Assembly: GCA_963070105.1 (NCBI GenBank) | Contig: OY718804.1 | Coordinates: 8,601,817 to 8,665,816, forward strand | Direction of reading: 5' to 3' | Length of the DNA stretch: 64,000 nt | Origin: Litomosoides sigmodontis | Taxonomy: Eukaryota > Nematoda > Chromadorea > Rhabditida > Onchocercidae | In this document: positions 24,354 through 36,900 of the stretch, piece after piece | Numbering within the stretch: position 1 is the first letter of the stretch | Layout: each line of letters opens with the position of its first letter | The notes under the pieces: generated by a model | Told to the model about the DNA's origin: nothing | Database searches by the model: none | The model's input: the letters and a program-made list of their open reading frames with translations, nothing else | Program-made: the position numbers and the translations under genes

Positions 24354-26721
24354 TATCACCAATTTTATCAATAAATTTGAACTGAAATTTAGATAGTGAA
24401 GTGTGAAGTTAAATTAATATTTTCGACGAGCAAAAACGCTATTACTTTTCACTCTCAAATTTTCATGCATTTACAACGAATGAAAATTATGGCAGTACAA
24501 ATGAATGATCGATCGGTACGAAAAATTTTCGTCGTTAATTTTTCATTAATGCTCTTTTACCGAAACAAAATCAGCACAACTCAGGAAGATCACTCCGGAA
24601 AGTTTCTGCTTTTTTTTTTTGTGAACCGTTTACAGTAATGCTTCAGTATAATCTATCGTATTCCACTTATTACAATTGCTATCCATCCTCTCATTTATTG
24701 CATATGTGATTCTTTTCACTTCAAAATGATTGTAATTAATTAATTGGCAACAGTTTAATGCTAAAATAACGGATGGATTAATTGTACCTAAAATTAAAAG
24801 CGATCAAAAAGAAATAGCAAAATTCTTGCAGTCTTCCCGGAAATCAAATTGTCATCCAAAGGAGGCTTATTGTGGTCGAAGAATGAGATATGATCGGACG
24901 CTTAAAAAGAAATTATAACTCTTATTGTATTAGCAGTGATTGGATTAAAAAGAAGGAGAGAAGGAGTTTAGATATTTGATTGGACACGGAATTAACTTAA
25001 AATTAAATTCCATTGCTCTTCATATTATCAAAAGTTCACGCTAAATTTTATAAATAGTTTCATCATCGTAGTTGAATTGATAAAATAAAAATTTAAATAA
25101 TTTTATTTCATAAAAACTTATGAGCTACGATGAAATGTTCTCGAAAATTTGCCTTGGCAATAAAATTAAGCAATTGAACGAGTAATTAAGTAAATGAGTA
25201 GAGTAAAAATTTTTGCAGTAAAATAATTTACCGGAAAAATAAATGATTGGAATGAAAAAGGAGAAAAGCGAAAGGGCGAGATAAGTTGACGGAATTAATG
25301 CCGACGCTATCAGTATGCAAATTGCATGTCCAAAAAAGGAAAATGTCAAATTAAAACGATTCAAAAAAGATTTTCAAACGACAAATTGTCCTTCTCTTTT
25401 CTCTTTCATTTTCCTTCCTTCTGCTCCACCAGGCCTAATGCTTATAAAAGTATTGGTAAGCAAAGTGCTAATAGTAATCACGTCAAATCTAATTAATAAT
25501 TAAATCACAAAATGAGAAATTATCATCAAAACAATAGCTTTGTAAAAATTTTTAAAAATTAAAATAGGCACAATCGAATCTTTTTAAATTCACTTTGACA
25601 ATCTGTAACATTCTACTAGCATAAAACACCGTAATTATTTGACATGCAATCTTATCAAGCACTATATCAGTCCTAATTTTCCGTCCATCAGCAGATCTGC
25701 CCAGGACGTCTCGTCATCCTATCATTTTTGCTACTCACATTATGCGGTAAATTTATGGGTGACAGTCATAAAACATTTGAAATGATCGATCGCTTGCACT
25801 GCTAAATTAATTTAATTTCAACACAAAACAATAATAAATTGTTTGCGTTAAAAATTTTACTATTAAGAAAATTTTCGAATTTTCTTAGGAAACGAAAACA
25901 CTTTGGAATTAAAACGAATAAACTGATTATTATTAGCAAACTTGCTTTGCAACAAAATGTTACAACAAACAAATAAGTCTTTAACAATTGCTATCATACA
26001 ATTAATGAGTAAAAATGATTGTTAAAATTGCCCTCATTTTCTTTTCTTCCGCTGATTAATTACAAGCATGCAAAATTAAATTATTTTGTTTTAAAAACTT
26101 GAATTGAATTGCTACATGAGTTCAATAACACAATTGTCGTTAGAATTTGCAATGACATACTAAAATGTGATAAAATACAAATTGCATCGTTTGTATTTCT
26201 TTTCTTTTTCCACCTTAATTTAGTAGAAGTACAATTAGAGGACCAACGAATTAATTAAGAAAAAATGGAAATCAAAAAATAATATTTAAAAAAATGCAAT
26301 ATGAGAAATGTACGATACATTAATTAGTTTGATTAAATTTAATAATAAGCTTTAACAGGGCGGAAAAATTGATAATTGAAAAAGTGAAATGCTTCCGTGT
26401 TTCTCTCCCCTCCTTCTCTTCTCTCCCGCCTCCCTCTCCTCTCTCTCTCTTCCTTTCCTCTTTGTCCAAATAAAAAAAAGTAGATAAACTGGCAGCCATC
26501 GTTTAAAGCATTATCGGATAAAAGAGAATGACATTTTTTGAAATATAATAATTTTAACCATTCCATCCCTTCTGTTTTCCTGGCCACAAGGTAATAAGAA
26601 GAAAAAAGATTAAAATTAAAATTTTCTTTATTTTGTACTAGCAGTGATCTCATAATTGATTTTTTTATTTCTAATTTCAGCTCACAGCACACAATTATAG
26701 CAAATTTTACAATAATAATTG

Positions 26722-27494
26722 ATAATTAATAATTAATAAGTAATAATTAATAATTAATAATTAATAATTAATAATTAATAATTAATAATTAATAATTAAT
26801 AATTAATAATTAATAATTAATAATTAATAATTAATAATTAATAATTAATAATTAATAATTAATAATTAATAATTAATAATTAATAATTAATAATTAACAA
26901 TTAATAATTAATAATTAATAATTAATAATTAATAATTAATAATTAATAATTAATAATTAATAATTAATAATTAATAATTAATAATTAATAATTAATAATT
27001 AATAATTAATAATTAATAATTAATAATTAATAATTAATAATTAATAATTAATAATTAATAATTAATAATTAATAATTAATAATTAATAATTAATAATTAA
27101 TAATTAATAATTAATAATTAATAATTAATAATTAATAATTAATAATTAATAATTAATAATTAATAATTAATAATTAATAATTAATAATTAATAATTAATA
27201 ATTAATAATTAATAATCAATAATTAATAATTAATAATTAATAATTAATAATTAATAATTAATAATTAATAATTAATAATTAATAATAATAATTAATAATT
27301 AATAATTAATAATTAATAATTAATAATTAATAATTAATAATTAATAATTAATAATTAATAATTAATAATTAATAATTAATAATTAATAATTAATAATTAA
27401 TAATTAATAATAATAATTAATAATAATAATTAATAATAATAATTAATAATAATAATCAATAATAATAATTAATAATAATTAATAATAATAATAA
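26722..27494. repeat. Heptamer satellite (TAATTAA)n
   Basis: About 100 head-to-tail copies of a 7-bp AT-only unit (TAATTAA in rotation), almost uninterrupted, with a few single-base variants (for example AACAATT near 26897 and AATCAAT near 27217). Towards the right end it degrades into TAATAAT-type units. Every unit is close to self-complementary, so either strand could fold. Confidence 0.97.
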
Positions 27495-30036
27495 ATGATA
27501 ACAAATGATATTAATAAGTAATAATAAATAAATGAAACTTTGCAGCTATTTTTAGGAAGAATTGGGAAAGAAATTAGCATTAAATTGCATGTTATTTTTT
27601 TGCTGAAAAGTTATACGTCGTAAGAAAAACTGTGTAAGTGCTTATGTGTTGTAATGATTAACGGCGAAGTCGCAGTGACTGACGTGTTACGTGACACCGT
27701 GAAATTTGTGATTGAGAAGAGGAAAAAGTAGCACAAAAAGAATAAAACTATAACCCCTTACCTAAGTGAACATTTATCATATTTATACGTTCACTTCTTT
27801 TTCGCGAATGATACATATGTTCAAACATTTTATTGATCTTTTTAATTTCACAAATAATATCGTAACCGAGTGATTTTAATTAAGATGTACGGATTACGCG
27901 AAATGTTAATTTAATTACGCACTTGACGTTTAGGTGATAAGTCTGTTCAAGTGGAGGCATACGTGAAGATGACAATTACGTCGTCCTATTTCTTAGCTAA
28001 TTATTTGCAATTAATCAACTTACCGTATGATTTATTACTGCTACTATTATCATTGATTATCACTACTTTTTGTTGTTATCAATAAATTCTATTTAATGTT
28101 TTTTGAATTGTTCGTCAATAAGGAATTCAACAATTGATGAATGTGCGGTTTAATATTCTGTAATTCGCTGAGTTATTTCTCATCCAATCAGTTCCACTAA
28201 TACTTAAATTCACTTAAGCCTTAGAATTTTTATTGAATAAGCAAAATTTAATGGTTGGAAATGTTGCAGTAGTACGCATAATTTGTTTCCTTTTTGTTAG
28301 ATTCACGCGTTTTTGTTTTCCTTTGCTTTTGATCTAATTTATTTCAGCTCAAAATTTCAGGTGTTCGTTTCGAAATTCAAGATAAAATTTTCAATTATTA
28401 GCATAAAATCACTTTTTGAAACTATTATCACTGCTACAACTACTGTTGCCTATTGTCCATCGTGTCATACCTTTCATATTACTTTTTAACAAATGACCTA
28501 CTCGATTACTTTACAAAAGAACTAACTGTTTTACGATGACTAACTGTGAAATTATCTCTTATTTGACGTATGGAAATAAATCGTTGCAAAATACCGTACC
28601 TCCATGACTTTGGCGGTATTGTAAAAGGAAGCGGAAGAGGGAAGGGACGGACAAATTGAAAATGTTTAAAACGATAAACAACGAAGCAACCGCTCCGGAA
28701 CAAAAATACATATTTATGCACACCGGCATACACACACATGCACAGGGAAATATGTATGCGTAAGTGATCAAACAGCTGTTTGCAATTGTTGCTTCTGCCA
28801 CTAGCACTTCTGATAAGCTAGCCATGATTTTAAAAATTCATGAAAGGATGAAACAGATGGGAATTGATGAAAATAACTTTGAATGAAAATTTGGGAAGGA
28901 AAATTTCATTCGATTTGAAAGAGGTAAAAAAAATGCATGAAATTGTTTAAATTTCATGCAATTAAACAATTCTTCGTACTTTTTTTTCTTATTTTTAATT
29001 TCTATTTGCACTTTTAAATTTTGCCTTTGAAAAAGAAAATTTAAGGTTGATTGTTTTTTTTTCCTCTTTGTAAAACTCTACCGTTGACTGCTATTGCATC
29101 TATCTGTCAGATTTTTTTTTTCTTTGTCACTTCAAATTTCAAACTTCAACATTTTTGCTTCTAAGAGTGTTACGTGATCGTCCCATTGAGACGCTATCAT
29201 TTCACTACTGCACTGATATTAACTGAATGATGGGCGCAGATGCACCGAAATGACAGCTGTCATTTCGAGCACGTACTCTTTCAATTTCATTTTCACAAAA
29301 TTTACGATGAATTCCTAGATGAGGAAAAAAATGAGGAGTAAATTGCCCAAAACTTTAATTTCCATTTAATCACTTCTTTTACATTCAGCAATTAACGAAT
29401 ACAATTTTAGTGCGATTGCTCTAATTAAAATTAATTTACACATTAAATGCGTCATAGAGCAATTGTCTTACTTAATTGCTCCAATGAAATTTGGAAATTT
29501 TCATTATTTTCCACAAAGAAGCTAGTAGAAGAAATTTCACATTTATTTAAAAAGTATTGATGATGCTCCTTCCTTCTTCTTCCTCGTTTTGAAGCTAGCA
29601 CCATCGAGTATCGAATGTTATTTCCAAATGGAATTGAACGAATTGCAAGTAATAATTCATAGTGCAAAAAAAAAAATGAATTTTTTTTTTGGCCCAAAAT
29701 CTTTCGGTTTTGTTTTCTTCCTGAAAATGCTAATAATTTGTTGGGAAAGAAATGTTTGGTGGTGGCACGAAGTGCTACAACATTGAGGAAATGATGTCAC
29801 TCATTTTTAAGGTGCGAAGTTATTACTCATTTCAACAATGCTATGCAACTCACTCGAAGCTCGTCCGCTACAAATGAAAAAAACGACAAAACAAAGCTGA
29901 AACGAAATTTTAAAATCATCGAAATTACACAACCAAAAGTAATTTACTTTAAATATTCTTAGCTTACTAATTCGTTTTAAATTATATACCAAAATTTAAT
30001 TCAGTAGCAAAGGAACGGTGTAAAATTCAGCAACGA

Positions 30037-30131
30037 CTCGTACGACAGGTGCAAAAAGCTAAATCTATTTCGATCGATATTTCTTCAATTAGGTTTATTT
30101 TTTTATATTTTTTTGACACCTGTCGTACGAG
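30037..30131. repeat. Inverted repeat, 15-bp perfect arms
   Basis: CTCGTACGACAGGTG at 30037-30051 is exactly complementary to 30117-30131, with a partly matching poly-A/poly-T extension on the inner side. The spacer is 65 nt and AT-rich. The transcript could form a hairpin. No terminal transposon features or target duplication were recognised. Confidence 0.85.
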
Positions 30132-31656
30132 CAACCACGCAGTGCTATCTTTTCCAAATTTTCATTACCAATCGATTTTGGGAAAGCCTTGTCAATTAAT
30201 CACAACATTTGCTTTTCATTTGGCCCATTTCATCACATCACATTTTTATTTCACAATTTTTTTTTGTTTTATTGAAGAAAATAAACGAACAGTTTGAAAA
30301 ATTTCAACGGACACGTGATATATTTTTTTAATTGATTGTTGCTATTTAATTTCACAATAGAAAGAAACGAAATTTACCGATTGCGTGAAATCGGTGTTTT
30401 TTCGGCGCTTTTTTAAAAAAGAGCAAAGTTGGCATTGATGTTGAACTTTGAATTTTGTTTGACAATAAGCTCCACGAAATATTTATATCAGTATGAAATG
30501 AAATGCTTTTCGTCTATGCTAAGAACAATGTTAGTAAAATAAATAGCACTGAATGAGTGTAAAATGAACTCATAGAGGTGCCGCTTTAAAAGCAAAACAA
30601 AGCCGAAATTTCAAACTTCTGGAGAGGATTTTAAGGCATCTAAAATTAATTGAAATTCAAAACAATATAATGTTCTTTTAGGTTTTTAAATTATACCATT
30701 AATATCTGTCGCTTTCTTTGCACATTTAAGTAATTTTCATATTTGCATTTTTGTAATCGAAAAAACTACGCAGTGTGGTTGGTGTGGTTTTCTTGGATTT
30801 GTTGAAACAAAAATACAAATATGAAAATATTTATATTTTAGCATAAAATGAAGAAATGCACAAAAAAATTTTTTCTTTATTTTTTAAAAAAAATAGTCCT
30901 TTATAGATGAAAAAAAATTAATTATTCATTTCAAAATAGCAACAACTCTTATAGGCAAAAAAAAGTATTTGAGATATTTCTATGCAAATGCAGCGAATTA
31001 ACAACATTATGAAAAAGCAGTACTGAGATTTTCATTTAGCTTGAAACTCACATTAACGTTGTTTTTTGAAGTATAAATGTCGGAGAGAAGGCAATTTTGA
31101 AGTTAAGCAAAAATTCGATTTAGAAATGAGAAATTAAATTTCAGAACAAATATCAAAGGAAGCAATTTGCATGAGGGAAAGAAGCAATAAAATGAGTCGC
31201 AACATTTATATCAATCAAATTTAACTTTTAATAGAAAAAAAGTAACGTTTATTATTTGAATATGAAATGGCTGCAATGTAATTATTGCTAGGAATAAACT
31301 TATCAATGAGCACCTATTATTATTTAATTAGCAAATTATTTTTAAAATTTCAGTTATTGAGAAATTTTACTGCAAAGCGAAGCTTTGCGCTTCGGCTTAC
31401 CTTTATCAAACCTTAATCGAAGTGATTAATTGAACTATTTTACAATTACAAATTAATTTTTAAATATTTTGATTTATTAAAATTGCTGACGAATTTTGCG
31501 CGGACTTAAACATTCATTGAAATGAATTCATTAGTTGTACGAAATTATTTCAGAGTATGCATAAAGCAAGCAAACAAATGGTAACATTTTATTCGAAACT
31601 TTAATAAATTCGTTGCACAAAATTGTAATTTATAAATCATGAAATTAAATTGTCGT

Positions 31657-33919
31657 TTATGGCCAAAATGGTATGACAGGTAAGCCTGTTCGCTTAATGT
31701 ATTCACTTTCTTGGTACCAATAATAGTGCCACAAAATATAATTGAATAAATGATTAGCTAAAGTACCAATGAAAAAGATTATAATAAGTATTATCAGATG
31801 ACCGTTAACAGGATGTAAAATGCTTGTTAATAGCTTATCAGCTGTTGCTATCGTTAAGATTATCTGAAATTTTAAAATAACTAACTAATTTTAATTAATT
31901 TTTTTTAATTGAAAGTAATTTTTTACCTTACCAATTTTATCGAAGAAAGCGAATTAGAGACAGAGGAAGCGATAGTGTGTGGGAAGGTGAGAGGGCATTT
32001 ACAGTAACCTATCACCCATTTAAATGATAAATTTAAAAAAAAAAAGCTACTCACAAAATTTTGAATACCATTGGTTGGACTGATCAGATATTTTATTAGA
32101 TTTAATATTAATTATGAGAAAATAATGACTATCTTTGAGTAATCTAACTTCATTACCTCGTTTTACACAATTTCGTAATTTACAAATTTCGACTTTACAG
32201 TAATTTTGGTACAAGCCTACGACTACTGTTTTCGCTGTTCTTTTTTGATCACACCTTTTCATCATCTTCCAATCAATAGACTACCAGTTAAGTTTAAAAA
32301 GGGTAATTAGATAAATTAAATTATATTCGATTAAGTTACATACTTTAATCATTTTATTCTTTTCAAACTTTATTCGTTCCTTTCTCCTACCTATTACAAT
32401 TCGCGGTGATTGCATTACTTAGTATACTTCCATTTTTTGATTTATAAAATTTTTAAATTTTAAAACTAGAAAGAGTAAAGGAAAAGGAAGTGATTATTTT
32501 TGAAATAAATTACCAAACCGAAGCAGTAGGCATTCTGGACGACAAGAAGTGGCGAAAGGTAAAGAGGATGAGCCTTAGGTATAAGTAACATGCTGAACAA
32601 TGCCGTGATTAACGCCACTATTTGTCCGATACACCACAAACAACGCATATATCCACCGTCTAAGTAATTTGCTATACATTCTTCAACCTTAAAAGAAATT
32701 ACAGTATGCTATTTTGTAGTTACGGTGAGCTCCCACATGATAACACCATAATTTTGTATACTGTAGTATATACTAGCATAATTTTATTACGAGTACTAAT
32801 ATAAATGATTATTATACAAAATATGTCACAGTTTGTTGTTTAAAATTTTTTAATTCCATTTACTTACATCAAAATCAGCCGCGTAAAAAATTAAATTTCT
32901 TTTTCCTTCTCCGTTTTCATACACGACTATTCCCCGTTCTTTATCATTAGCAACCTAAATCTAACTGCTAATGAATAAATAGTAGCAAACAGTCAGTGCA
33001 CCATCTACCAATCGATCGACCAATCATTCTATTTGCTTTATTATCATTTGAAAATTAAATTCTTGGTTCTTTTTTTAAAATAAGGGAATATTAATGTCAC
33101 ACTTTGATGAGCCCATGAAATAAGCGGAAATCGAAGATAATTATATCATAACTGAGAAATCTTCTTCCGGGATCACTGCAACCATGTATGGATTCATTAA
33201 ATGAGCATTTAAATATCTGAAAAAAATGAAAGTAAGCTAATTATCAATAAGAAAGAAACGATAGAATATGATAGATGAATACAAGCGATGCTTGTCACTT
33301 TGACATCCTGAAAAAAGGAATGTATGCTACGTTGCTGAAATAAACCATGTTTTCCATTATATCGAAATTTTCATTATCTTGCAAAAAATAGTGCCAGTGA
33401 GAGAAGAGAACTACCTGTTTCATCTATCCACTAGACTCATCAGGCTTGTTAGGCTCATTCATTTGTCTAGTTCAATCTCACAATTTTTCCACCATCTAAC
33501 TTACCTATACCGTACAAAATTATATGAACTTTGAAGATTACAAATGCCTTAGAACCTTAGAACAAAATACCTTAGAATATCAAAATGAACAGCTTTTCGC
33601 TGACATAAATTAACATTTGAAAAATTCCCACTATTATAAATTTATTAAAAAAAAATGATTTACTGGCGAATTTGGATGAATGTGAGAAACTTACTTCATC
33701 GAATTGCATGACAGAAACAAAATGTTGGGCGAGTGAAAATGTGGCGACAACAAGTTGACCAATACTTAAGCAATAAATCAATACCTACAATATTTGCATA
33801 ATAATTTTATATGTGAAATGAATTTTACAACGCCGAAATGAGCGATTTCAAACCTTATTGCGTAAGCGAAGACTGAAGACGTAAGTGTATTGATCGGAAA
33901 TTTTAACAAATTGACCCAT
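31657..33919 (-). CDS. Uncharacterised four-transmembrane protein
   Basis: I do not recognise the family. A five-exon model in which every exon is a whole number of codons gives 207 residues: 33854-33919, 33695-33784, 32868-32954, 32514-32687 and 31657-31863. Four hydrophobic helices are evident: IYCLSIGQLVVATFSLAQHF, then CLWCIGQIVALITALFSMLL, YLSPLLVVQNAYCFG continuing into IILTIATA, and LIILIIIFFIGTLANHLFNY. Between helices 1 and 2 lies a charged loop (VANDKERGIVVYENGEGKR). The C-terminus is YIKRTGLPVIPFWP. A stop lies upstream of MGQFVKISD, with acceptor-like CAG motifs between, supporting that start. Two further exon-like segments (33505-33547 and 33153-33216) may add about 36 residues to the loop, but as read they do not close the frame. 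Likely an integral membrane protein of four-TM topology; function unknown. Confidence 0.75.
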
Positions 33920-36900
33920 TCGTTTTTCCGGATGATAGCGGTGATAGCGGTAGTACTGGTAATCACTGATTTAGCTGAATTGCACTGATAGGAACAGTAT
34001 TCGAGGCAATTTTGAATTGCTCTCAGTGCAATGCGATAGTTCAGAAGGCTTCCGACAAGTGCACTTCAGCAGTTTGCCAAACGCTCCATCGGAATCTTTT
34101 CATCTCTGCGATTGCATTTATATAATTTACGTTTCACCTAAAAGTGTGCTGTGGTTTGGCATAAAATTGTTCGTTTGCTTATTCATGCGCTTCATTGCTT
34201 TTTCAACCAAAACAGCAAAACATAGGAAGTTGGCTATTTCGGATCAATTTTAATTTCACATTTAAAAATTCCCCTCTGTTTTCGTTTTTGCTTTTGCTTT
34301 TTTTTTGCTCTTTGAGATTTAATCAAAAAGTGATTAACATTGAATTAGCTCTAAAGTTACGTTGAAATGAGTGAAAGTATGCAAATCAAAGATATGATAA
34401 ATGTAAGAGTGTATTTTTTTTGCATAAAATGTTTAAATCTATCATTTGAGGTTCAAAAAATTACCTCAACTATTTCGGGTTAAGGTAAGCAATGTATATT
34501 TGAAATTCAATCTTAAATTGCTTAAAGATTACAAGAAAAGTTAATGAAATTTCCAAATAACCTATTTAGCATATATTATCCACTCTGATAAAGCAATAAT
34601 TTAAAACGTTTGCAAAAAATTGTTCGACACTTAAATGATATGGGGAGCCACTTCATACAACTACAACTCTTACTTGAAATTATGAGTTCAAGAGGAATTC
34701 TATAAAACAGAAAAAAATTAATATCTGTACTAATTATCATTTTGATACTTAATTGAATATCAAAAGGTAAGGCACCGACTGTGAATTAGTTTAAATTACT
34801 CAAAATGGTTTATTGCAAAATAATCTTTCTCATGTAATTCAGAAAGTTTTAGGAAGAAAATAGTGATAGGACACATGACTTTATTAGGAAATGCCTAATT
34901 AGCTAAAATTCGTAGTTTCACATTTTACTTCATTTTTTCGACTTCAAAATTTAAAAGTGCAAAATTGAAAGTTTATGAAAACAAATTGAAATTTTGCCAA
35001 AAACTGAATACCAATGTGAATAATGCAACGCTTAGGCGCTAGCATTTCGTTTAGCACGATAGATATGCAATTTCAGGCATGTCAATGGTTATCTGCTCAT
35101 GCAAAATTAAATAGCATAAGTGAATAATTTAACTGAAGAAGAACTGTACAATTCATTGTTAATTAAGAAAAAAAGATTTAAAAAGAAATTTGTCCAATAT
35201 TTCATGATGAAATTACTAGTTGCAGCGGTGCATTTTCATTCCTAAATTATCAGTTTCATTTTCTTCCTTACTTCTCGCCATTCATTCACCCAGCAAATTT
35301 GATTGAAAGTTAAAGCTAAGTGAAGAATTCAATTCGAATATCGCATGAATCATTGCACCTAACATGTTGTGCTTAAAAAATGAGTAATTACTTAAATATC
35401 AGAAATAAATTCACTGAGTGGTCATTTAAAAAAAAAAATGTTTGAGTACTTCTCATTTGCTAGCATTTTAGGTGCAAGCTAACTGTAGCTCGGACACGTC
35501 AGAGTGCTTGAATGACCGGTGCAAGCATGCAAGCAAGCACATTGTTGCACCACTAAAACAGCAACAACAACGCATAACTTCCCTTCTCTTTCTTTTGTTG
35601 CAAGATTCCAGCAATTAATTACAATTAAATAATTAATTGAATAATGATTAATTAATCGAATACTTAAAAACGAAAAGGGAAAAAAACGATGAGCAAAAGG
35701 CACTAATCAACTGAAGTTATCCTTCAAAGGCAATCAAAAATTATTTCGCTTCAGTAAATTTCAAGCTTATTTGTTTATGCATTTGTATTTGAAATGAAAA
35801 AGAGGCGAAGGAACAGATGTTGGGTGTAGGAACTGCGAGACTGTAAGATGAACTTTAGCTTCATTATTAGCTTAGTTGAAATTTAAGTCAATCGCTTGAG
35901 GTAAACAAAAATTACTCGTTTATGAATACTGTCATTTCAAGAAATAAACAATTTGTTGAAATTTATAATGAATTTAAAACATATTGCCAGATATTTGTTT
36001 CCATTTTTTTTGTTGTGGTATTATGTGTTGAATTATGTCGTTTGAAATGGGAAAAAATAAGTTAATTTATCAATTATAATGGATTATGAAAGTGAAAGGG
36101 AAATGTTAGGAGAGAGGGACGGAGAGAAGGAGAGAGGGAGAGGGAGAGAGGGAGGATGTATGAATTAGTAATACAATGAATGGAATATTAGTAAAGCTGC
36201 TCATTTCATGAGACTTCGATGAAATTGATGCAGTTCTTTTTTGTTAGGACGGTTGATTGTGGATGGTGTTGGAATTGTATTGAAACAAATAAACGAGCGA
36301 ACAGCTTGCTTATTGCAAAAGCTTATTATCAACTCAGCTAATAACTTCTTTTTAAGCAATGAATAAAGCTATGAGTAAAATTGAAAATTCGAAAATTTAA
36401 ATTCAAAGTTGTAATGTGAATAAAAAGCAACAAATAACAAATAGGCATGAGAATGAGAAAAATGGGACAAAGCGACAAATTGAGAGAGTATAAGAGTAAA
36501 GAAAAAATTTAGGAGTAAAGTAAGTGATTAATGTAATTACTTACCTCAAACAAACTTTTAATCTTTTTTTTTTCTCCTGCAAAACGAGAGGAAGCGAGAA
36601 AATGTGTCTGAACCTTTTTGTCAACAATTTTTTTTACAATTTCTTTGCTTCATCTATTTCATTATTTCCATCAAAGTATCATAATTTAAAAAAAAAAATT
36701 TCACCTCCTATATTTTCATTTTTTTACAACGACATCTGTCATTATTGAAATGACTAATTGTTATTGAAGGAACTTCACTGTACAATTTAACGCTATCAAT
36801 TACTAATTATGACTGTATTATTGCTATTGCTAATTGTTGTACTAATCAACTTTAGTTGGATTGTTCATTTAAATATTATTAAATTTATTGTGCTTCCGAC

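Larger units (their letters stand above)
24354..31656. other. 7.3-kb gene-poor region
   Basis: No conserved coding block on either strand. It holds a CT-rich patch at about 26400-26465, the TAATTAA heptamer array, a 15-bp inverted repeat at 30037-30131 and overlapping short hairpins at 31372-31396. Listed open frames are AT-rich chance frames, several beginning with non-ATG codons. Upstream regulatory sequence of the globin gene is expected near 24.4 kb. Confidence 0.55.

Noticed and set aside
26339..26692. 117-residue minus-strand frame with an Arg/Glu-rich centre
   Set aside because: The Arg/Glu stretch comes from a CT-rich tract, and nothing else in the frame is conserved.
32047..32265. 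72-residue minus-strand frame inside the last intron of the four-TM gene
   Set aside because: It has no splice sites that keep frame with either neighbouring exon and no recognisable motif.
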